From NCBI GenBank assembly GCA_022825855.1, contig JAJDWB010000009.1, forward strand, positions 62,001 to 126,000: DNA of 64,000 nt, in the 5' to 3' direction. How positions within the stretch are numbered: position 1 is the stretch's first letter; the number at the start of each line of letters is the position of its first letter. This document shows, in pieces, positions 42,354 through 51,024 of this stretch. The notes beneath the pieces were generated by a model that searched no databases, was not told where the DNA came from, and was given only the letters and a program-made list of their open reading frames with translations. Origin of the DNA: Dehalococcoidia bacterium. GTDB taxonomy: Bacteria > Chloroflexota > Dehalococcoidia > Bin125. The position numbers and the translations under genes were made by a program.

Positions 42354-44465
42354 ATGTCCCTGGTGCTTCGTCCCTCGAGACGCTTCGGGACCCGCTCGGT
42401 CGAATTGTTCTGGCGGCTGCCGTTGGTCGGCCGGGTTCGCATCCCGCGCAACCTGGCGCCGCTGTTGCTGGCCGTGGCGGTCGGCCTGGCGGCCGGCTTC
42501 GCCGCGGTCGCGTTGACGGCGGTGGTCGACGGTCTGGTCGCGATCTTCGACGAACTCGAAGCGCTACTGGACGGACTGGCCGGCGGCTGGACGCTGATGC
42601 TGGTGCCGGCGATCGCCGCGATCCCGGTCGCCTTCGTCGTCTCTCGCGTCGCCTCCGAGACGCAGGGAGCGGGCGTGCCGTACGTGATGGTCGCGGTCGA
42701 GCGCGCGGGCGGATTCGTCCGCCCAATCATCGCGCCGGCCAAGCTGGTCGCCACCGGATTCACGCTGGGCGGCGGCGGCGCGGCCGGACGCGAGGGACCG
42801 ATCGTCCTGATCGCGGCCTCGCTCGCCTCGACGATCGGGCGGCTGACGCGTCAGCCCTCGGACATGCTGGTGCTGATGGTCGCCGCGGCGGCGGCGGGCG
42901 GCATCGCGGCGACGTTCAACACGCCCATCGCCGGAACGTTCTTCGCGCTGGAAGTGGTGCTGCGCCGCTTCAACGTGCGCAACTTCACGATCGTCGTGGT
43001 CTCGGCGGTGGTGGCCAACATCGTCGCGATCGCCTTCTACGGCAGCGCCCGCGATCTGAACCTGCCCGAGCTCGACCTGGGCAGCAACTGGGAACTCTTC
43101 CTGCACGCGGTGGTCGGCGTCTCGGCGGCGCTCGCCGGGATCCTCTTCGTGCGCACGCGATTCTTCACCGAGGACGTGTTCGAGTTCCTCGGCGTCTCGC
43201 TGTCGGTGCGGCCAATCCTGGGCCTGTTCGCGGTCGGCGTGCTGGCGCTGATCGAGGCCAACATCCTCGGCCCCGGACTGGACCAGATCCGCATCTTCGC
43301 CGAGGGCGAGACGGCCGTCTCGACGCTGGCGGTGCTGATGGTGCTGAAGCTGCTGGCGGCCTCGCTGACGATCGGCTCGGGCGCGTCGGGCGGCGCCTTC
43401 GCGCCGTTGCTCTTCGTCGGCGCGACCCTGGGCGCGCTGATGGGCGCGGGCTTCGAGTCGGCCCTGCCCGGGGTCGTGGGTCCGACGGGGACGTATGTGG
43501 TGGTCGGCATGGCGGCGGTCTTCGCCGCGGCCGCGCGCGCGCCGATGACCTCGCTGTTCATCGTCTTCGAACTGAGCGGTTATTCGCTCGTCTTACCCCT
43601 GATGACGGCGGTCGCGCTGGCAACGGCGCTCGCGCAACTGCTCACGCGGGACACGATCTACAACGTCCGCCTGCGCCGCGCCGGACTCGACGTGCGCGAC
43701 GAACATACGCCGTCGCCGCTGGACAATCTGACCGTCGAGACGACGATGCGCACCGACACGCCGATCGTCTCGCGGCTGGCGACGATCCAGGACCTGGCGG
43801 CGGCGATGAGCCAGTCGCGCGGCAACGTGGTCGCGGTCGCCGACAACCAGAACCGCTTCATCGGCCTGGTCAGCGCCACCGACGTGACATCGGCGGTCGA
43901 GCGGCAGGAGCTGGGCCGTCACGCCTACGACCTCGCCGCCGTCGCGCCGATCTTCGTGCATCCCGACGACAACCTGCGCTACGCGCTCTCGCTGCTGGTC
44001 GAGCACGACGTGCGCCAGTTGCCGGTGGTCGCGCGCGAGGACAATACGCGGCTGGTGGGCATGCTCACTCAGCGTGACGTGCTGCGCGAAGTGGCGCAGC
44101 CGAGCGATCGGACGCCCGGCCAGCGGGCCACGCCGGCGCCGGTCCGCCGGCTGGTCGGCGCGGTCGAGATCGAGTGCCGGGTCGAGCCCGGTTCGCAGGC
44201 CGAGGCGACGACCGTGTCGCAACTGGCGCTGCCCGAAGCGTCGGTGATCACGGCGATCCACCGCCGCGGCGAGGTCGTGATTCCTCGCGGCGGCGTGCTG
44301 CTCCAGGCGAACGACCTGGCGGTCGTGCTGACGGTGCCGCCGGAGGAGGGCGCCGTGCGGGCGCTGTTCGTCAACCGCAGCGGGCAGTCGCGGACCAACT
44401 GGTGGTTCCTGCCGCACGCGCCGTCGTCGCCCAACGCGCCGAACGACGACCCGTCCCAGCGCTGA
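42354..44465 (+). CDS. ClC-type chloride channel/antiporter with CBS pair and TrkA-C domain
   Basis: A 703-residue protein. Residues about 35-430 form the ClC core: QGAGVPYV (GSGIP motif, with Ala for the usual Ser), [11 protein letters not shown] with the gating Glu, and [21 protein letters not shown] pair follows at about 455-570 and an RCK/TrkA C-terminal-like domain at about 600-680 ([18 protein letters not shown]). ClC proteins move Cl- passively or in exchange for protons; the gating Glu favours regulated transport. CBS and TrkA-C domains suggest nucleotide control. The Ser-to-Ala change in the filter may alter selectivity. Confidence 0.9.
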   Translation: MSLVLRPSRRFGTRSVELFWRLPLVGRVRIPRNLAPLLLAVAVGLAAGFAAVALTAVVDGLVAIFDELEALLDGLAGGWTLMLVPAIAAIPVAFVVSRVASETQGAGVPYVMVAVERAGGFVRPIIAPAKLVATGFTLGGGGAAGREGPIVLIAASLASTIGRLTRQPSDMLVLMVAAAAAGGIAATFNTPIAGTFFALEVVLRRFNVRNFTIVVVSAVVANIVAIAFYGSARDLNLPELDLGSNWELFLHAVVGVSAALAGILFVRTRFFTEDVFEFLGVSLSVRPILGLFAVGVLALIEANILGPGLDQIRIFAEGETAVSTLAVLMVLKLLAASLTIGSGASGGAFAPLLFVGATLGALMGAGFESALPGVVGPTGTYVVVGMAAVFAAAARAPMTSLFIVFELSGYSLVLPLMTAVALATALAQLLTRDTIYNVRLRRAGLDVRDEHTPSPLDNLTVETTMRTDTPIVSRLATIQDLAAAMSQSRGNVVAVADNQNRFIGLVSATDVTSAVERQELGRHAYDLAAVAPIFVHPDDNLRYALSLLVEHDVRQLPVVAREDNTRLVGMLTQRDVLREVAQPSDRTPGQRATPAPVRRLVGAVEIECRVEPGSQAEATTVSQLALPEASVITAIHRRGEVVIPRGGVLLQANDLAVVLTVPPEEGAVRALFVNRSGQSRTNWWFLPHAPSSPNAPNDDPSQR

Positions 44466-44487
44466 AGCGACGCCTACACTCAACGGC

Positions 44488-44898
44488 ATGCCGCGCGTCT
44501 ACACCCTGTCCCAGGCCCGGCGATCGCTGCCCGGCATCGCTGCGGTGGTGACGGTGATGCGCAAGCGGGCGCAGAAGCTGGACGAGTTGACGGCGATCGC
44601 CTCCTCGGTGCGGCGCAGCACCAGCGCCGACGGCGGGCCCGTCGTCGCCGACGACTCGGAGCTGCAGGCCGAGATCGCCAGGCTGGAGGGCCAGATCGCG
44701 ATGCTGATCGAGCACATCCAGCAGCAGGGGGTGGAGGTCAAGGACATCCGCCGGGGGCTGGTGGACTGGCGGGCGGAGCGCGAGGGTCGGGAGGTCTATC
44801 TCTGCTGGCAGCACGGCGAACGAACGGTGAGTTGGTGGCACGAGCTAGCCGACGGCTTCGCCGGACGCCAGCCGATCGTCGTCTCCGAGTGGGTCTGA
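44488..44898 (+). CDS. DUF2203 family protein
   Basis: A 136-residue DUF2203 protein. The conserved C-terminal part is [36 protein letters not shown] and GFAGRQPI. The N-terminal half is a coiled coil. Members are widespread in Chloroflexota, Deinococcus and Actinobacteria; the role is unknown. It lies 22 bases after the ClC gene and 10 bases before the methyltransferase, so the three may be cotranscribed. Confidence 0.88.
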   Translation: MPRVYTLSQARRSLPGIAAVVTVMRKRAQKLDELTAIASSVRRSTSADGGPVVADDSELQAEIARLEGQIAMLIEHIQQQGVEVKDIRRGLVDWRAEREGREVYLCWQHGERTVSWWHELADGFAGRQPIVVSEWV

Positions 44899-44908
44899 GG
44901 CGCGTCCC

Positions 44909-45679
44909 GTGCCGCACCATCGCACGCTGGCCCCACCCGAACGCCGCGGCGGCGGCGCGCCGGTGATTCATGCCGAGTTGCAGCGTCACTACGACGCGCT
45001 GTACGACCAGTTGCTCAACGGCCGACGGCCGCGAGAGGCGCGGCCGGTGCTCGACGTAGGCACCGGCGACGGTCTGGCGCTGGCGGCGATCACGCAGGGC
45101 TCGCCGCTGCACGGCGTGGGCGTCGACACGGCCGAGCCGGGCCACTGGCTGGGTCCGGTCGGCTGGAGCGTGATCCAGGCGGATGCGCAGCGGCTGCCGT
45201 TCGACGACCAGAGTTTCAAGTCGGCGCTGATGGTCGATGTCTTCGAATGGCTGCGGCATCCGGCGGCGACGCTTGGGGAGATCGCCCGGGTCACAGACGG
45301 ACCGATCCTGATCGTGCAGACGGACTGGGAAGGACTGTGGTTCCAGGCCGACAAGGCGGAGGTCGGGCGAGACCTGGTCCGAGCCTTCACCCGGGGCGCG
45401 CCGGACCAACTGCGCAGCCGGATCCGCGGGGCGGCCGGCGAGGCGGGTCTGGCGATCGGAGAGAGTTCGGTCGCCGCGATCTCCACCGATCAGCTCAAGC
45501 CGAACACGCTGGCTTGGGACGTGCTGGAGTCGATCCGGCGCTACCTCGTGCTGGAGTCGGCGCAGATCCGGGCGCGGCGCTTCGACGAGTGGCGGGCGGA
45601 GCTTCAGCGGGCGGCGGACGAGGGTCAGTTCACGATGCTGCTGCGCCGGATCGTGGCGCTGCTGGAGGCAGCCGCCTAG
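44909..45679 (+). CDS. Class I SAM-dependent methyltransferase
   Basis: A 256-residue protein from GTG 44909. Motif I is PVLDVGTGDGLALAAI and the acidic loop GVGVDTAEP follows. Post-motif I is QADAQRLPFDDQSFKSALMV, and motif II VFEWLRHPAATLGEIARV. This is the Methyltransf_11-like pattern. The C-terminal part (about 160-256) is helical and specific. The acceptor is unknown. Its 3' end overlaps the convergent ABC gene by four bases. Confidence 0.85.
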   Translation: MPHHRTLAPPERRGGGAPVIHAELQRHYDALYDQLLNGRRPREARPVLDVGTGDGLALAAITQGSPLHGVGVDTAEPGHWLGPVGWSVIQADAQRLPFDDQSFKSALMVDVFEWLRHPAATLGEIARVTDGPILIVQTDWEGLWFQADKAEVGRDLVRAFTRGAPDQLRSRIRGAAGEAGLAIGESSVAAISTDQLKPNTLAWDVLESIRRYLVLESAQIRARRFDEWRAELQRAADEGQFTMLLRRIVALLEAAA

Positions 45680-46563
45680 GGACGGCGGTGGTGGTGGCCT
45701 TGCTGGTGGCGGTGATCGTCCATGTGCAGCTGGAGTTCGTCGCCGAGACGGAACGTGTGATGATCCTCGAGGTTGCCGTCATCGTCGTGCACGTCGCCGC
45801 GCGAGAGGATGGCGAGTTCTCGTCCGTAGGTGCGTCGCAACACATCCTCGTTGAGGATCAATGACGGGTCGCCCTGGGCGACGATGCCGCCTTCCGCCGA
45901 ATTGACGCAGATCACCTCGGCATAGTGCTCGATCACGGTCGACAGGTCGTGGGTGGTCATGACGACCGAGGTGCCCAGGTCGGTGAGATCGCAGAGCACG
46001 TCAAAGAGTTGATCGTCCAGCACGACATCGAGCGCCGCCGACGGTTCGTCCAGCAGCAGGATGCGCGGCTGACGGGCCAACGCCCGCGCGATCAGGGCGC
46101 GCTTGCGCTGACCGCCCGAGAGCTCGTGGATCTGCCGTTCGCGGAGGTCCTGGACGCCCATCATCTCCATGGCGCTGTCGATCGCATCGCGGTCGTCACG
46201 GTTGCGGATCAGACTGCCCAACCGGCGATGCCAACTGAACTGGTAGCGGCCCATGGAGACCAGCTCGCGCACGGTGATCGGGAACCGCCAATCAACGTTA
46301 TTGACCTGCGGCATGTAGCCCAGATAGGCGCGCGCGCTCTGCGGCGGCTCGCCGCCGATCAGGACCTCGCCGCGAACCGGCTTGAGCAATCCGGCGATGG
46401 TCTTGAGCAAGGTGCTCTTGCCCGAGCCGTTGCCGCCGATGATGCCGGTAAAGACGCCTGCAGGAATCTCCAGGGAGAGATCGTCGAAGACTCGCAGTCC
46501 CGGGTATCCGACGGTCACCCCGCGCAAGGAGACGTTGGCTCCGGCAACCCGTGCGATGGACAT
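45676..46563 (-). CDS. ABC transporter ATP-binding protein, metal type, with His-rich tail
   Basis: A 295-residue ATPase from ATG 46563. Walker A is GGNGSGKST, the signature is LSGGQRKR, and Walker B plus Glu is ILLLDEPSAALD, followed by the switch His in TTHDLS. Sequence context (GYMPQVNNVDWRFPITVREL) is typical of the ZnuC/MntB/SitB branch for Zn, Mn or Fe. The C-terminal tail HMDDHRHQQGHHHRRP is His-rich and may bind the metal. The gene is divergent (58 bases) from a BtuF-like binding protein, and no permease gene is in the window. Confidence 0.88.
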   Translation of the reverse strand: MSIARVAGANVSLRGVTVGYPGLRVFDDLSLEIPAGVFTGIIGGNGSGKSTLLKTIAGLLKPVRGEVLIGGEPPQSARAYLGYMPQVNNVDWRFPITVRELVSMGRYQFSWHRRLGSLIRNRDDRDAIDSAMEMMGVQDLRERQIHELSGGQRKRALIARALARQPRILLLDEPSAALDVVLDDQLFDVLCDLTDLGTSVVMTTHDLSTVIEHYAEVICVNSAEGGIVAQGDPSLILNEDVLRRTYGRELAILSRGDVHDDDGNLEDHHTFRLGDELQLHMDDHRHQQGHHHRRP

Positions 46564-46621
46564 GACGGAACCTGTTCCAGGAGGCGTCAGGGCGTGAGCG
46601 CTCGCTGATAGCCTCAGACTC

Positions 46622-47518
46622 ATGCCAATCGTACTTGACGCCACCGGCACCGAGATCGATCTGCAGCGGCCGGCTCGCGAGATTGTCTCGCTGGTGCCGT
46701 CGTTCAGCGAGCTGATCTGCGAGATGCGTCTGGGATCGCGGCTGGTCGGCGTGACCCGCTTCTGCGTCGAACCGGCCGAGATCGTGAACGCGATTCGCAA
46801 GGTCGGCGGGACCAAGTATCCGGACATCGAGCGAATCATCGGGCTCGCTCCCGACCTGGTGCTGGCCAATCGCGAGGAGAACAACGAGGAGGATGTCGAG
46901 GCGCTGCGCGAGGCGGGCATCAACGTGTTCGTCGGCGATGTGCGCACGGCCGAGCAGGCGCGAGAAGAAGTCGACCGGATCGGACAGCTCGTGGGCGGCA
47001 TCTCGATGAGGCTGGCCGACGGGATCGAAGCAGCGCTGGAGGAACAGAAGCACGTCGAGCGGCTGCGTCCCCGAGTCCGCGCCGCGGTCTTGATCTGGCG
47101 CAATCCATACATGGCCGCCTCGGGCGACACGTACATCGGCGATCTGCTGCGGCTGGCCGGAGGGATCAACGTCTGCGAAGACGCGGCTCGGGGACGATAC
47201 CCGAGGCTGAGCCTGCCCGAACTGATTGCGCTCGACCCCGAGGTGATCCTGCTGCCCTCGGAGCCGTACCGCTTCCGCGAGCGTCACGCCGAGGAGCTGC
47301 TGGCCCAGAGCGGCTTGTCAGCCGCGCGCGACGGACACGTCTACCTCTGCGACGGCCAGAATCTGACCTGGTGGGGCGCGAGGACTCCGGCCGCGATCCG
47401 CGACGTGGCGGCGCTGCTCGATCAGGCGCGAGCCGGCTGGCAGGCCGAGGCGGCGATGACGCCCGAGTTGCCGCCGGGCTTGAATCTCAATGTGAGTCAG
47501 CAGGACGTGGTCGAGTAG
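46622..47518 (+). CDS. BtuF/FepB-like helical-backbone binding protein without signal peptide
   Basis: A 298-residue protein of the periplasmic binding protein family for cobalamin or siderophores: REIVSLVPSFSELICEM, SRLVGVTRFC, KVGGTKYPDIERIIGLAPDL, and later AASGDTYIGDLLRLAGGINV. The N-terminus (MPIVLDATGTEIDLQRP) enters the fold at once, with no signal or lipobox, so it may be cytoplasmic. Proteins of this type are annotated as cobalamin-binding in Chloroflexota. It is divergent from the metal ABC ATPase. Ligand is unknown. Confidence 0.85.
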   Translation: MPIVLDATGTEIDLQRPAREIVSLVPSFSELICEMRLGSRLVGVTRFCVEPAEIVNAIRKVGGTKYPDIERIIGLAPDLVLANREENNEEDVEALREAGINVFVGDVRTAEQAREEVDRIGQLVGGISMRLADGIEAALEEQKHVERLRPRVRAAVLIWRNPYMAASGDTYIGDLLRLAGGINVCEDAARGRYPRLSLPELIALDPEVILLPSEPYRFRERHAEELLAQSGLSAARDGHVYLCDGQNLTWWGARTPAAIRDVAALLDQARAGWQAEAAMTPELPPGLNLNVSQQDVVE

Positions 47519-47531
47519 CAGTGCTCGACAG

Positions 47532-48362
47532 CTACAGCGGCCGGCCGCTGTCGAACATCAGCGCCCGGGCCGCGATCTGGGCCGCCAGCACGGCCGCCGT
47601 CGTCAGATAGAGCAGGCCGGTGGCCGCCATCATCGAGCGCATCCGCGCCGTCGTCCAGGCCATCCAGCCGAAGATCAGGGTCAGGCCGAAGCCGATCGCG
47701 ATCCGCAGCCAAAACGTCGGGTCGCTGCTCAGCGACTGATCGCGACCGCCCACCGGATCGTCGACCGAGATCGCCATCGCGGCGGCGAACAGGATCGCCT
47801 GGATCACCACCACGATCAGGAATGCGGTCGTAATCTCGACCAGCGGTCTGGCGGGCAGGCGCGGGGTGACCAGGTACCAGTGACCGAGCGCCAGGCCGAC
47901 CGCGGAGAGTCCCAGCGCGAGCGCGCCGAAGGCGAGGCTGAACGCGGTCAGGGCCGAGGGCGAGCCGGCCAGCGTCGCCGCGGTCAGTCCCAGCGCCGCC
48001 AGCGAGAGCGCCGACAGCGCCCAGCCGATCCGCCGCGCCCACAGGTCGCGGTCGGTGTAGAGCGCCAGGTTGTGCAACAGCGAGGCGGCGGTTAGCGCGG
48101 CCAGCACCCAGACCAACGCCTCGCGCGGGCCGGAGCGGATCAGGAAGCCCTCGACGACATCGCCCTCCAGCGTGTAGGCCGTCCAGAAGGCGAGGCCGAG
48201 CACGATCGGCACCATGATCGTGGTCGCGCGGACGAATCCGGGCGTCGCCTGGCCGCGCAGATGCACGGCGTGCATGACCAGCGCGCCGCCGACGCCCAGT
48301 TCCAGCAGCAGCAGCAACAGCGTGTAGGGCAACGCTCCCGAGGCGCTCACCGATCCGTCCAC
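47532..48362 (-). CDS. Multi-pass membrane protein, unknown
   Basis: A 276-residue integral membrane protein with about eight predicted TM helices; there are charged loops at VHLRGQATPGF, TDRDLWARR and SVDDPVGGRDQSLS. LGHWYLVTPRLPARPL is a distinctive segment, with the His between helices. I recall such proteins near respiratory genes in Chloroflexota but cannot name a family. It starts six bases after the stop of a 70-residue gene upstream, so the two form an operon. Confidence 0.7.
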   Translation of the reverse strand: MDGSVSASGALPYTLLLLLLELGVGGALVMHAVHLRGQATPGFVRATTIMVPIVLGLAFWTAYTLEGDVVEGFLIRSGPREALVWVLAALTAASLLHNLALYTDRDLWARRIGWALSALSLAALGLTAATLAGSPSALTAFSLAFGALALGLSAVGLALGHWYLVTPRLPARPLVEITTAFLIVVVIQAILFAAAMAISVDDPVGGRDQSLSSDPTFWLRIAIGFGLTLIFGWMAWTTARMRSMMAATGLLYLTTAAVLAAQIAARALMFDSGRPL

Positions 48363-48368
48363 CGCGGG

Positions 48369-48581
48369 TTACGCCTCCAGCTTCAGCAGCAGGACCTCGC
48401 GCCGCAATCCCTCGTCGCCGATCTCGACCTGCACGCGCAGGACGCGAAAGCGATCGTCGCGGCCGCCGCGCCGGAAGCGGAGCACGTCGCCCTTGCTCCA
48501 CGGATAGTCAGTTTCGAGCGTGTCGAGCAGCGCCTCGCGGCGCTCGGTAAAGGCGTCCGATTCCCAGAACTCCGTCAGCAT
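48369..48581 (-). CDS. Small hypothetical protein, 70 residues
   Basis: GGAGGG lies six bases before ATG 48581. The frame is open to 49070 but runs antisense to the plus-strand gene there, so I use the shorter start. The product starts MLTEFWESDAFTERREALL and ends with a beta-rich stretch (FRVLRVQVEIGDEG). There is no known family and no signal. It is immediately upstream of the membrane protein, probably cotranslated. Confidence 0.6.
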   Translation of the reverse strand: MLTEFWESDAFTERREALLDTLETDYPWSKGDVLRFRRGGRDDRFRVLRVQVEIGDEGLRREVLLLKLEA

Positions 48582-48680
48582 CGCGTCCCTCCACAGACGA
48601 ACGTACTGGGCAATCGTATCCCATGCGCGGCGAGCGTCGGCGCCGCCGGATGTGCTGCGTACGTGTGGCACAATGTCGCC

Positions 48681-49157
48681 ATGAGCGACCCCGAGACCTC
48701 TCGCCGCTGGCTGACGAAGGCGCTGCGCGAAGCGTCGGGCGAGATGCACGAGCTGATGATCCGCGCGCTGCGCGGCTCGATGCCCGAGGCGGAGGCGCTG
48801 GTCGAACGGGCCTGGCGCGACGGCGCGATTTCCGCCTGGCAGCTCGGTCATCTGCTCTTCCAGGATGTCGAAGACCTGCCGCTGCACGACTTCGAGTGGC
48901 TGGAACAGGTCAACCCGCCCGACTGCTATGAGCAGATCCGCGAGTGGTACCACACGCGCGAGCAGATCTCCGGCGTGCTCTACATGCTCTCGGCCTACGA
49001 GTGGGAGCGGACGGCGAGTCACCGCTTCCAGGGCGAGCTGAGCGTCGAGTCGATCGCCCGCTCGGTGCATCAGTCGGACCTGGAGATCCTGAACACGCTG
49101 CGCGCGCAGTTGGAGTTGAGCGACGCTTCCTCTCCTACTGGGAGAGGGCTTGGGTGA
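48681..49157 (+). CDS. Hypothetical protein, 158 residues, tail encoded by a repeat
   Basis: A soluble helical protein rich in Glu and Trp. Conserved-looking helices are ALREASGEMHELMIRALRG, LVERAWRDGAISAWQLGHLL and QIREWYHTREQISGVLYMLS. The last residues, ASSPTGRGLG, are read from a CCCTCTCC-type palindrome that also provides the stop. I do not recognise a family. It is divergent from the small gene at 48369. Confidence 0.65.
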   Translation: MSDPETSRRWLTKALREASGEMHELMIRALRGSMPEAEALVERAWRDGAISAWQLGHLLFQDVEDLPLHDFEWLEQVNPPDCYEQIREWYHTREQISGVLYMLSAYEWERTASHRFQGELSVESIARSVHQSDLEILNTLRAQLELSDASSPTGRGLG

Positions 49158-49216
49158 GGGTTTGACAGCGCTACAGTGAGGCCCTCACCCTAACCCTCTC
49201 CCTCGGGGAGAGGGGA
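49129..49216. repeat. Two extragenic palindromes at facing gene ends
   Basis: CCTCTCCTACTGGGAGAGGG at about 49130-49148 lies inside the 3' end of the plus gene. CCCTCTCCCTCGGGGAGAGG at about 49193-49214 lies inside the 3' end of metF on the minus strand. Both convergent proteins thus end in repeat-encoded residues. Confidence 0.85.
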
Positions 49217-50128
49217 TGGAGGCCAGCCGAGGGCTGTTGCGACCTCGGAGGCGGCGCGGGCGAAGTTCATGGTGTAGATGTGCAGGCCGGGGGCGCCCAG
49301 CTCGAGCAGCTCGCGGCCGAGCGCGACGGCGACCTCGACACCGATCTCGCGGCGCTCCTGCTGGCTTGAGGCTTGCTCCAGGCGATCGCGGATCTCGGCC
49401 GGGAACTCGGTGCCGTTGAGCGCCGACATACGCTCGATTCCGGCGACGTTGGTGGGCGGCATGATTCCAGCGATCACCGGCGTCTGCACGCCGCGCGCGT
49501 CGAGCTGGCTGACGAACTGCTCGTAGTACTCGGCGCGGTAGAAGAACTGCGTGATGGCGAAGTTGGCCTGGGCGAGCTTCTTCGACTGATGAGCGAGGTC
49601 GGCCTCGACCGACGCGGCCATCGGGTGACCCTCGGGATGGGCGGCGACGGCAATGTCCCAATCCGTGCGCTTGCGGATGAAGCGGGCGAGTTCGGCGGCG
49701 GTGTCGAAGGCTGGGGATCCCCCCTCGCCGGAGCCTGCCCCTGCGGAGGCAGGGGGCAGCTCCCCCCCTCCGGGGGGGAGCGATGAAGGGGGGAGCGGAG
49801 GGTCGCCGCGGAGGGCGAGGATGTTGGCGATGCCGTCGGACTGGTAGTCGCGGATGATGGCGGCGACTTCATCGCGGGTATGGGCGACGCAGGTCAGGTG
49901 GGGCATTGCCTCGACGCCGACGTGGTCGCGGATGGTGCGGACCCAGTCGCGAGTCGGGCCTCGGGTGGCGCCGCCGGCGCCGTAGGTGACCGACATGAAG
50001 CCGGGGCGGTGGCGGGCGAGGGTCTCGAGGGTGGTTCTCAGTCGCTCGGCGCCGGGTTCGTCGCGGGGGGCGGAGAATTCGAAGGACAGCGTTGGGCCCG
50101 CATCCAGCAGTTGCGAGATGCGGGCCAT
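49190..50128 (-). CDS. metF: Methylenetetrahydrofolate reductase MetF with repeat insertion
   Basis: A 312-residue MetF TIM-barrel flavoprotein that reduces 5,10-methylene-THF to 5-methyl-THF for methionine synthesis. Landmarks are LSFEFSAPRDEPGAERL with the catalytic Glu, FMSVTYGAGGATRG, HLTCVAHTRDE, NILALRGDPP, and ANFAITQFFYRAEYY. Between GDPP and FDTAAEL (about residues 112-140) lie about 29 Pro/Gly/Ser-rich residues encoded by a palindromic repeat (see 49709-49795). The frame is preserved. The last residues, SPLPEGEG, also come from a palindrome. The loop is next to the folate/FAD site, so effects on activity are possible. Confidence 0.92.
   Translation of the reverse strand: MARISQLLDAGPTLSFEFSAPRDEPGAERLRTTLETLARHRPGFMSVTYGAGGATRGPTRDWVRTIRDHVGVEAMPHLTCVAHTRDEVAAIIRDYQSDGIANILALRGDPPLPPSSLPPGGGELPPASAGAGSGEGGSPAFDTAAELARFIRKRTDWDIAVAAHPEGHPMAASVEADLAHQSKKLAQANFAITQFFYRAEYYEQFVSQLDARGVQTPVIAGIMPPTNVAGIERMSALNGTEFPAEIRDRLEQASSQQERREIGVEVAVALGRELLELGAPGLHIYTMNFARAASEVATALGWPPSPLPEGEG
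49709..49795. repeat. Palindromic element inserted in frame within metF
   Basis: CCTGCCCCTGCGGAGGCAGG and CTCCCCCCCTCCGGGGGGGAG are both palindromes of the kinds seen in gaps elsewhere (GCCTGCCCCCGCGAAGGC...). The surrounding frame reads through as GGGELPPASAGAGSGEGGSP. Confidence 0.85.
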
Positions 50129-50150
50129 GGGTTGCGTCCGTCTCGGAGAG

Positions 50151-50213
50151 CCCTCACTCCCCGCTCACGCGGGGGCCCTCACCCTGGCCCTCTCCCGGAG
50201 GGAGAGGGAGTTG
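50151..50213. repeat. Extragenic palindromes upstream of metF
   Basis: CCCTCACTCCCCGCTCACGC GGGG and CCCTCTCCCGGAGGGAGAGGG are two hairpins in the 102-base gap between metF and the Fe-S carrier gene. Confidence 0.8.
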
Positions 50214-50230
50214 GAGGGAGGAGGGTGGAA

Positions 50231-50614
50231 CTAGATGCAGGAGCGGGCCTGGGAGGCGCCTTCGCCGCCGGCGGTGTCGAAGCTGGAACCGCAGGCGCAG
50301 GAGTGCGAGGCGTTGGGGTTCGAGATCGAGAAGCCCTGCTTCATCACGTCGTCGATGTAGTCGACGCGCGATCCGGCGATCAGCGGGGCGGACTCCTGGT
50401 CGACCAGGAAGCGGACGCCGTTCTTCTCGATCACCTGGTCGCCGGCCTCGGCGTCGGTGGCGAGGGCCATGCCGTACTGGTAGCCGGAGCAGCCGCCGCC
50501 GACCACGAAGACGCGCAGGGCGCCCTCGGCGAAGCCCTTGTCGACCAGCAGCGACTTGGCCTTCTCGGCCGCCAGGTCGGAGACGTCCAGCATCTCAGTC
50601 ATCTGAAAGACCAT
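50231..50614 (-). CDS. A-type iron-sulfur carrier (HesB/IscA/ErpA family)
   Basis: A 127-residue A-type carrier. The three ligand cysteines are present: Cys42 in GGGCSGYQYG and Cys106/Cys108 in HSCACGSSF. A C-terminal extension of about 15 residues ends in Cys. ATG 50602 (MTEMLDV) is an alternative start. It receives Fe-S clusters from a scaffold and inserts them into apo-proteins. The cysteine desulfurase gene of the window lies 5 kb away, beyond the restriction island. Confidence 0.9.
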   Translation of the reverse strand: MVFQMTEMLDVSDLAAEKAKSLLVDKGFAEGALRVFVVGGGCSGYQYGMALATDAEAGDQVIEKNGVRFLVDQESAPLIAGSRVDYIDDVMKQGFSISNPNASHSCACGSSFDTAGGEGASQARSCI

Positions 50615-50688
50615 CGCGTTGCCCCTCTCGAGAGAATCAGTTCATGTCTGAGCATAGCAGGAGGGTCAAGCCGATATGCTGAGCGCGA

Positions 50689-51024
50689 GTGAAGGGCGAT
50701 GCAGTGGCGATCTTCAACACGGCGCGACTCCTGGATGTGATCGTACGGGGCCGGATTGCGGAGCCGGCGCCCGCGGCTGAGCTGGTGAACGAGCTCGAGG
50801 AACAAGTCTCGCACGCGCTGTCCAACTATCCGACCCAGGACCGCATGGACCTGATGGAGCAGCGGATCATGCTGGCCATTGCCGAGTTGAAGCAGCACCA
50901 GTCGGAGGTGGAAGCGCGGTACGCGGAGCGCATGGCGCAGCAGGCCCGACACATCAACCAAGCGACCGGGATCATCCTGGCCGGGATCGCCATCGCCGTG
51001 GGTCTGATCATCGCCTTCGCTTAG
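50689..51024 (+). CDS. Tail-anchored coiled-coil protein, unknown
   Basis: A 111-residue protein starting at GTG 50689 (GTG 50704 is possible). A helical, Gln/Glu-rich middle (QRIMLAIAELKQHQSEVEAR) is followed by a single TM helix at the very C-terminus (ATGIILAGIAIAVGLIIAF). There is no family I can name. It could be a membrane-anchored accessory protein. It borders the left side of the restriction island. Confidence 0.6.
   Translation: MKGDAVAIFNTARLLDVIVRGRIAEPAPAAELVNELEEQVSHALSNYPTQDRMDLMEQRIMLAIAELKQHQSEVEARYAERMAQQARHINQATGIILAGIAIAVGLIIAFA

Noticed and set aside
46564-46621. Cobalamin riboswitch between the ABC ATPase and the BtuF-like gene
   Set aside because: The gap is only 58 bases, far too short for the conserved B12 element, and no box sequence is present.
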